Source: Buxus sempervirens (Eukaryota > Streptophyta > Magnoliopsida > Buxales > Buxaceae). Taken from it: a DNA stretch of 64,000 bases. The notes beneath the pieces are model-generated. The model did no database searches. It was not told the DNA's origin and saw nothing but the letters and a program-made list of their open reading frames with translations. The DNA lies in the NCBI GenBank assembly GCA_947561395.2, contig OX387183.1, positions 5,203,883 to 5,267,882 on the forward strand. The letters run 5' to 3'. Below are positions 57,373 through 64,000 of the stretch, piece after piece. Position numbers and translations under genes: made by a program. Numbering within the stretch: position 1 is the first letter of the stretch; each line of letters opens with the position of its first letter.

Positions 57373-57800
57373 TGTAGACACCCCAAAATTACACGATTTT
57401 ATTGGAATTTTCAATTCTTAACATTGGGTTTGAGATCCTTAACCCATTAGAATCCAAGACTATAAAAGGAAAAGACCCAAATACAATCTTTTATGCAAAG
57501 TCAAACTTTTTCCGGTTGAATTTTGTTGACTTTTGACCCCAAAAAATGAAATATTTTTTAAGGCAATATTTCAAGATAATTTTTCCCGATAATCAGGTTT
57601 TTAGCAATGTTATTGCATATATGAATTTTTTTTGAGCCTTTAAATCTTGACAAATACCTTGGTATTAACATGTTAAATCTTTTTACCAGACTTGAAAAAC
57701 CGGAATTTAGCCTTGAACTGGAAAGTTGACTTTTTATTCACTTGGAATTTGGGTCTGGAACTATTTTTAATGGATTCAAAATGGGGAGGGGGGATGTTTG

Positions 57801-57882
57801 CTTATTTACATTTAATATCTTACGTACATGGAGATTAAAAAATACGAGGACATTTACTTAAATGATATTACATGTAAATAAG
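57801..57882. repeat. Long hairpin in element D 3' LTR
   Basis: CTTATTTACATTTAATATC against GATATTACATGTAAATAAG, inner arms TTACGTACATG and CATTTACTTAA: some mismatches, same layout as element C. Confidence 0.85.
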
Positions 57883-57948
57883 TATTGCCTATGCAGGTAA
57901 GGGTCAAGGCTATGTAGAATCTTTGCAGACAGGCTGTTTTGGACAAAA

Positions 57949-58051
57949 CCGCATTTGGTATGCGGTTTGGTCTTGTACGCATATATAATGCGGTCAAGGC
58001 ATGAACGCAATATATATGCGGTCAAGGCATGATCGCAATATATATGCGGTC
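57949..58051. repeat. Palindromes in element D 3' LTR (CCGCAT core)
   Basis: ACCGCATTTGGTATGCGGT, ACGCATATATAATGCGGT, AACGCAATATATATGCGGTC and ATCGCAATATATATGCGGTC. The last unit is a tandem copy of the one before and is absent from the 5' LTR. Confidence 0.87.
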
Positions 58052-58366
58052 ATGCGTAATTTAGGCTTTTTTACAACTACTGGATTTTTGAGCATTATTT
58101 ACACTCTTACCTCTCTCTGGAAGATGCGATCTCCCCTTCTTAGCCTCTGTGGTTTGTTAAATTTACTCCCAACTTATGTTTTGAAACTGAATTGGAAGAT
58201 TCTAAAACCTTAATTTGGCATACCCTTGTGACCTCCCATGCCCTTGAGTTTGCCTATAAATAGAGGGCGTCTCCTCAAGCAAATGGCTAAGAATTGAAAC
58301 TAGAAGAGCTTTAAGTGAAAAAGGGAACCCCTGCCTTTCTGATTTCTCAAATCTAGGTGAGCCTCT

Positions 58367-60627
58367 TGTAAGCACCTCATTTTTGCGCTCTCGGAAGAGC
58401 CGGAAATGCAAACCCTGGACTGAAAGTCAAACCCTAAGAGGTTAGAAGGTGACTTTTTGATCAAGTGATAATTGGCCACCTCGCTTTATATCATTCGATA
58501 AAGAATCTTGACACAGTTCCAACGCAACTGAGTTTGCAAGAATCAGAGTCTGGATGAAGGTTCTGCGGGCCGGTCAAACTTGAGAGGAGCCGAAAGTTGA
58601 CTTTTTGCTAAACCCTGATCCAGGTGCTTACCCCTATATCATTGGATAGAGAATCCCGACACAGTTCCAATGCAACTGAGTTTGCAGGAATCGAAATCCG
58701 GATGAAGGTTCTACGGGCCGGTCAAACTTAAGGGGATCTGAAAGTTGACTTTCTGCTAAACCCCGATCCAGATGCTTCCCCCTATGTCGTTAGATAGAGG
58801 GCTCCGACCCCGCGGACCCTCTTTCCCTTCGTCTATAAAAGCCCCCACGACACTTCATTGCAGAGAGGTTGGGAAATTTTTGGTCGAGAGCTTTTCAGTT
58901 GGGGGATTTTCTTTGGCTCCAGGTGCAGTGCTCAAGCCTTCTTCCCCTTCCAAAACCCCTTCGTCTCAGAGGCTTCTGCCTCCACAAACCCCTCACACCA
59001 CTCCAATACTACTCCGCCCTTCATTCCCTTCTCCTTCTCCATCTGCACTCAAGCAAGAAGAGGGTGGGTTGCTGTTGGTGGAGCAAAGGGACCTTCCAAC
59101 TGCTGTCGGAGCTCCAGGGGAAGGCTACATACCTCGAGAGAGACTCAAAACCACCAGGTATCACTCCTCGACACTCTTTCTTTCACATATATAAAAACAG
59201 AGACATGTTACCATGTTTAGAAAATTTTCTTAGTAGATTGCATGCACTAAAATTCCACTCCCATGAGCATGAAAGTCTCTCAAGATCTGGTGGACCACGT
59301 GTGTAACTTCATGGGACAACGAGAGTCGCGTTCGCGATCATTTGGGGTCCTTCACCTTATTGTTTGTGGGGATTATTCTGTGTTCATTTTCAAGGGAGTG
59401 TGTTCCTGGTTAAGTAAGTCTTTTGTATCCATGTAAACCCCCTCCCCCTCTTTCCTTTCCCTGACGGTTATTTGACATGCTCGGAGGTCCGGTCTAGTCC
59501 AGGCGTAGGTGAAAGTTTATTTTTTTCTTGCACATGCAATCTCTGTCTGTTATTGTCTTTTTTAATTTTTCCTAGACATGCCAACATGCTCCCTTAACCC
59601 CTGCCACTTTCTGTCTTGTTGTTGTGTGCCTGTTAGCATGCTCCATTCACCCCATTACCCCCTGTGTAGTCAGTAGCTGTTTTTTATATATCATCGGGCT
59701 TGGACTTCTTTAAAGAGATTTGGAATTGTGTCATGAAGTAGGTTAGATTAATTTCAATACGTGTTTAAGGGTCTTCCAGGAGTCTGGTAGAAGCACTGGG
59801 AGGTGTTACAGAGACTGGAAATCAACCAGTCTCTAAGAAAAAAAAAAACAGAGAGTTGAGGTGTTCGCCGAGCTGGCGCTCAGCGCTTTCGAGCTCGCCG
59901 AGCTCGCGCCTAGCTCGTGCTCAGTGTTTTTCGCTCACGCCTAGCGCGCTCCTCGCTCGCATCGGGTGCCTTTTTGCGCCCGCCTTGTTCGCTCCCAGCG
60001 CGCACGTGCAAGGGCCTTTTGTTGATTTCCGGTTCCGCCATGCTCGCGCTGACCTTACGCCTAGCGCCTGAGGTTAACACACCCTCTTAAAAAATGCCGA
60101 ATTGCTTATATTTTTTGGAAACCCGAAAATGCCCTTTACTTAAATCCAATTTGAAACCAAAAGTAAAATCAATTGAACTAACCAAAGCCCAAAGGGCCTC
60201 TTAGGCTAGACTGAGGCCCACAAGGGTACATGGGCTTGACTAAGCCCACCAAGGACACAGTGGGCCTTCCAACGGGGCCCACCCAACCAGACTCAGATTA
60301 CCTAATGAATCAAGATAAAAACAATCAAAGGGACCCACACCACTCAGGTGGTCCCATCAGACTTAATCAGTTTGCATGCCGACTAGGGAATCGGGTGAGA
60401 CCAAAGTAAACTAACTCAAAATAGGATAAACCTAAGGGACCCGTCACCCAACGGGGTGGACTGGGGTGTCTACGGACTTCCCCGGACCACAACCGAGACC
60501 CTACTTAGAATCTCAAGCCACAGACCAAGCCCTAATAGACAAAATTAGGCACCTAGGTGTCTGCCTGCACCCCATCAGGCGGTGGCGACTCCGAATTTTC
60601 CTGTGCCGTGTTTCCGACGCGCGCACA
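58367..60627 (+). mobile_element. Solo LTR, family F2, inside D 3' LTR
   Basis: 2261 bp from TGTAAGCACCTCATTTTTGCG to GACGCGCGCACA. Target duplication CCTCT at 58362-58366 and 60628-60632 is perfect, and the host LTR reads on across it as in the 5' LTR near 43966. It has a TATA-like CTATAAAAG (58834), a donor CCAG/GTATCA (GT at 59158-59159), a GGCGC-rich cluster (59868-60075), and a primer-site-like TGGCGACTCC (60583-60592) 45 bp before its end. The frames at 58772-59306 overlap each other and lack motifs, so I do not call them genes. Confidence 0.88.
59868..60075. repeat. GC-rich inverted half-site cluster in F2 LTR
   Basis: Many GAGCTCG, GGCGCTC and GCGCCTAGC motifs in opposing orientation, comparable to the cluster in F3 LTRs (12420-12660 and 20215-20460). 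Confidence 0.65.
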
Positions 60628-62135
60628 CCTCTCTCCCCTTTTCTTTTCTGTTTTTAAATTCTAGGTTTAGTCTGATCTTCTCCCTTTCTGTAGAATAAGG
60701 CCTGCTTTGTGTTTATAACCCCATGCCTAACTCCAAGTATCTCAAGCATCTTCTCTAACCGTAAAACATGAAGAGAGAGCTAAGGGAAAAGAAAACAGGG
60801 ATGGATCCTTAGGATAAAACCCTATAGTCTGATCTTCTCTTTTTTGTAGAATAAGGCCTTTTTGTGTTTGTAACCCCATGCCTGGTCCTGGGTACCTCAA
60901 GCATTCTCTCTAGCCGTAAAACGTGAAGAGAGAGTTAGGGGAAAGGAAAATAGGAATGGATCCGTAGGATAGAACCCTATGTATTATAATCTCTGAAATG
61001 TGTCTTTTAATATTTTGTTTATGTTGTGTTCTTGTTTTATTCTAAATCTGGAGGAATCCTATGGATCCATACTGTTCATAGCATGAGATCCTCTTCTCTT
61101 CCTAAAGGTTTTGATTTGTCACATAACTACACACCTCACTGTTTTCTTTTTTTTTTTTTTTGGTTATTATTAAGCTAGGATTCTGGATCTACCATGATCA
61201 ATATGGTAGATTTGAAATCAAAAGCCTTAAAGTAACCTCTAGGGTTTCATAAGGTAATTTTTTCAGTTGTTTTAATCTTTAAGAGAGGATCCCATGGTCT
61301 AAACTCTCCCTTTTTTATGTTTTTCATCAACATGGGTTGATTGGGTTTCAATCTCTTAACTAATGAGAGATCCGGACTAGATCTGAACCCTAAAAAGCTT
61401 TATTTTTCAATATTTTAGTCAAGAGATTTCAACTTGATTTTTCAACATTTTAATGATTTAACCTAAAGCTAATTTTTCAGGTTTTCCTTTAAGATTGTTT
61501 TCTTCAATGTTGATTCTGATTTTTTATCATGAAACCCTAGATATGGTGTGTTCATATGAATGATTCAAAATTAATTGGATTATTCATATGGAAGAACCAT
61601 ACATCCTTTTATTACTTTTTTGTTACTTTAGATTAAGTTTTTCTTGCAAGCCTTTTTCAAATTTTAATGATTTAACCTAAAGCTGATTTTTCAGGTTTTC
61701 CTTTAGGATTGTTTTCTTCAATGTTGATTCTAATTTTTTATCATGAAACCCTAGATATGGTGTGTTCATATGAAGGGTGCAGAATTAAATGGATCATTCA
61801 TATGGAAGAACCATACATCCTTTTATTATTTTTTCTTTACTTTAGATTAAGTTTTTCTTGCAAGCCTTTTTCAAAACACGAACAATCCTTGGCAACCACC
61901 TTATGTGGATGAATAGGGGTGTCTAACACCTTCCCCTATTCATAACCTAATCTCCTTACCCATTTCTGGTTTTTTATTTTAGAGTTATTTTTACTCTAGT
62001 TTTGCCTTTTGTATTTTATTTGGTTATTTTGGTGGCCATTCACACCTAAAATTGAATGGTTGCGACTCATCTTTTTTTTTTTTTTATGAATCCCGTATGA
62101 GGATAAGTCATTGAATTGATTTTCCATGTCTCACA

Positions 62136-62140
62136 ACTTG
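62136..62140. repeat. Target-site duplication of element D (right)
   Basis: ACTTG after TCTCACA, identical to 42933-42937. Confidence 0.9.
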
Positions 62141-62412
62141 TAGCCACATAATATTCCATCCTACCGCCGGGCTACGACGGGTGTAAACAGGTTCTTGCAC
62201 GTGTTTGATGATTACCTTTGCCTTAAGTAATATGTTTTGTGTTTTACTCCTCTGGCTAGCATGGTATTGATTAGATTAGGTTTTACCAATATATCAAACT
62301 TCTCTTTTGTAGGGCAAGTAATTAATTAATATTTTCCTGAATTTCATTATTCCATTCTTCTTTATTTACAATTTGAGGGAATGAGCACAAAAAAAAGTTG
62401 TAGCTACCATTT
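62141..62412. other. Unassigned flank right of element D
   Basis: No gene or repeat recognised in this flank, which would have been continuous with the sequence ending at 42937 before element D inserted. Confidence 0.4.
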
Positions 62413-62700
62413 TTTTAGGAATATATTAAATATATAAAGTTCACCCCCAACTATCAACTTAAGCTTTTAATAGAAACGTTGTTTTGCATGGTATCAGAGC
62501 CTTAGGCTAAGACCAGGCCCTAGGTTCAAACCTCCAATCCACCCTTTGAGAAAAAATATTCCACATGTAGGGCCTCCCTAAAAATGGTTTTGAGTGCAAC
62601 CTATGCAGTATGCATGAGGGGGAGTTTTAAGAAATATATTAAATATATAAAGTTCACCCCCAACTATCAGTTTAAGCTTTTAGTAGGAATGGTATTCTAT
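62413..62700 (+). mobile_element. TRIM-type miniature LTR element
   Basis: Two direct repeats of about 76 bp (62413-62488 and 62625-62700, TTTTARGAAATATATTAAAT type, with TATAAAGTTCACCCCCAACT inside) flank a 136-bp core. The core begins at 62489 with TGGTATCAGAGCCTTAGG, the initiator-Met tRNA primer site, and ends with the polypurine tract GAGGGGGAG (62616-62624). No coding capacity. Size and layout fit terminal-repeat retrotransposons in miniature. The outer ends are slightly uncertain. Confidence 0.78.
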
Positions 62701-62749
62701 ACCATTAAATCAAGCTTCCACATCAAAAGAATTGAAAAAAAGGGTAAAT

Positions 62750-62787
62750 CACACACACACACACACACACACACAAATATATATATA
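62750..62787. repeat. (AC)n(AT)n microsatellite
   Basis: About 13 AC units followed by about 6 AT units. Confidence 0.95.
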
Positions 62788-63480
62788 ATCCAGGTGATGC
62801 ATACCCTAACATGAAATTTAAAGGAGTGGCAGGCGAGTGGAAAAATGGAAGAAAAAAAATTAATCTCTATCTAGGTGAGGCATACCCAAATTCGAAATGC
62901 ACAGAACATAACTAATGAAAACTTTTGAAGTTTTTGTTTACTATAGTTTCAACGTTTATAAATAAAAAAGGAGGAAGAGAACTCCCTTAGAAAATACATA
63001 ACACTCTTACACCAAGCGCAATTACTCCTGATTAGACCAAATGGTTCAGACCTAATAGTTTCAACCTATAGTTAATAAACTTTGCGTTTAACTCTGCATT
63101 TATAACGTGAGATATTAAATTCAACCTCCCATCTAGGAAACCCAGTCTAATCTGCATTAACTAAAAAGAGATTAGAATCAACCTCCCAATCAAGGTTCCC
63201 ATTTGAAGCCATCCATAACTAGAATAAAAGATCATCAATTTGCATCCCATATTGATGGACCAACTGTAAATACTAGTATAAGTGTCATCATACCTGAAAT
63301 AATTACATTGTACACCCACAAATTGTCACTATTCTTATTCACAGATACAGAGGAAAAATCAATTCTTAAACCCCAACACTCTATATCTAATTATCCAAGA
63401 AATTTCCTTCTATTAACAAATTCTCCAATTCATGCATTAGACTAGAATCTGGTTTCTTCATATAACCTCCTTGCCTTCGT
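62788..63480. other. Anonymous AT-rich sequence
   Basis: No transposon or gene signature that I recognise. The open frame at 63203-63445 has no family motif. Confidence 0.4.
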
Positions 63481-64000
63481 GGAATGTGATTGCCACTGGG
63501 GTCCCAATCAATGAAGGAAAGTGCCATGCGTCACTTCATCCACTTGGAATGTGATTGCCACCAAGCTTTCAAGGGGGAAATGGAGTCCCCATGGGGTTTT
63601 CCTACTCTTCTTTTACGTAAAATCTCCTCTCTTATGTCCAAGCTTCAACCGTATAAGATGGCAGTCGGCATCCTCTCATGCCGATGGTCTTTCGAATGGT
63701 CATTCGAACGACCCAAGCGCGACACGCGTCCCAGTTTTCCTCTCTCCTCAGGGAACATTAGTTATTCATTTTCGGACGTTTGCCGTTAGTTTTTGTTTTC
63801 AGCCGTAAGAACCAATCGACCGTAAAAGCCATTCGACCGTGATTCACCCGGTTGCATTTACCCTTTGTATTGCGGCCGTGAAACACGAAACGAATGAAAT
63901 TTTCAAAACTCCCTTGTTTGTCATTTCCGCTTCCTGTTGCGCCCAGATGATTGAAATTTGTTGATTTCCCCTCACGTTCGTTGGAAAAGAGAATGATTGA
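63481..64000. other. Non-repetitive, CpG-containing end of window
   Basis: Higher in C and G than the LTR sequence, with many CG dinucleotides (for example CGAACGACCC and GACACGCGTCC). A direct repeat GGAATGTGATTGCCAC occurs at about 63480 and 63547. The two overlapping open frames (63490-63789 and 63521-63808) have no recognised domain. The stretch may be the start of a gene region lying beyond the window. Confidence 0.35.

Larger units (their letters stand above)
42938..62135 (+). mobile_element. Element D: complete-ended gag-only LTR retrotransposon
   Basis: 19.2 kb with F1 LTRs at 42938-48977 and 57373-62135 (each enlarged by an F2 insertion), primer site at 48980, polypurine tract at 57355-57372, and target duplication ACTTG. 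The internal region holds leader motif, palindromes, hairpin array, a broken gag and 3' noncoding sequence. No protease or other pol enzyme is seen. The same layout as element C shows that the gag-only form is not a one-off deletion. Stops in gag and diverged LTRs make it older than C. Confidence 0.9.
57373..62135 (+). repeat. 3' LTR of element D, with nested F2 solo LTR
   Basis: TGTAGACACC...TCTCACA, about 2.5 kb without the insertion at 58367-60627. It has the long hairpin (57801-57882), CCGCAT palindromes (57949-58051), TATA CTATAAATAG (58253-58262), donor CTAG/GTGAGC (GT at 58357-58358), the about 157-bp duplication (60670-60980), and a further tandem duplication of about 215 bp (starts near 61447 and 61662, ATTTTAATGATTTAACC) that the 5' LTR does not show. 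Confidence 0.88.

Noticed and set aside
58772-59306. Three overlapping frames of 120-145 codons in the F2 LTR
   Set aside because: Three frames open at once in C-rich sequence, with no domain, located between the TATA-like box and end of a solo LTR. The corresponding part of the other F2 copies is not conserved as protein.
63490-63808. Two overlapping frames near the window end as genes
   Set aside because: Overlapping in different frames, no motif, and truncated context; not enough to call a gene.

Overview
The window looks like nuclear, transposon-dense DNA of a flowering plant. I see no intact host gene. Almost all of it is long terminal repeat (LTR) retrotransposons of the Ty3/gypsy Tat-like type, nested in one another. 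The lineage call rests on plant-type gag domains with a CX2HX5HX4C knuckle, a TGGCGACTCC-type primer binding site, and large LTRs of the forms TGTAGACACC...TCTCACA (family F1) and TGTAAGCACC...GCGCACA (F2). A third LTR family (F3, TGTAACGCCC...TTACA) occurs only as solo LTRs.

Layout. Element A (plus strand, about 0.5-8.5 kb) keeps a broken gag, a second gag C-terminal module and 3' noncoding sequence, and carries an F2 solo LTR at 4360-6765. Element B (minus strand, about 8.5-39.9 kb) reads from its LTR (37893-39881) through primer site, leader, gag, protease and a G-patch-like segment, then breaks off near 8.5 kb before reverse transcriptase. B is split by F3 solo LTRs at 11091-13383 and 33605-37357 and by element C. 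Element C (15296-31931) is complete at its ends: two about 99% identical 2.77 kb LTRs, target duplication CAGAG, primer site, polypurine tract, and a gag-only coding region, so it is non-autonomous. C itself contains an inverted F3 solo LTR (19272-21714). Between 40.5 and 42.9 kb lie a degraded copia-type LTR and a two-exon fragment of a Raf-like kinase gene. Element D (42938-62135, target duplication ACTTG) is a second complete-ended gag-only element with a broken gag and one F2 LTR inside each of its own LTRs. The last 1.9 kb holds a small TRIM element, a microsatellite and non-repetitive DNA.

The most unusual signals are structural. (1) LTRs and, where I can compare them, untranslated leaders carry arrays of short palindromes whose core sequence differs between elements, yet the same core is present in LTR and leader of one element: CCGGATAC in C, CCGCAT in B and D. 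(2) The leaders carry arrays of small hairpins with a nearly constant loop and stems that change on both sides together. (3) A candidate splice donor sits just after the TATA box in the LTRs, and a candidate acceptor lies just before gag. In element C the LTR exon would join gag in frame, which would put primer site and hairpin array inside an intron of about 7.9 kb.

A plausible reading, which is inference, is that C and D are gag-only partners of an autonomous Tat-like element (B is a decayed relative that still shows protease), with the leader arrays acting in cis on the unspliced genomic RNA. All coordinates and similarities were read by eye; no alignment was run.
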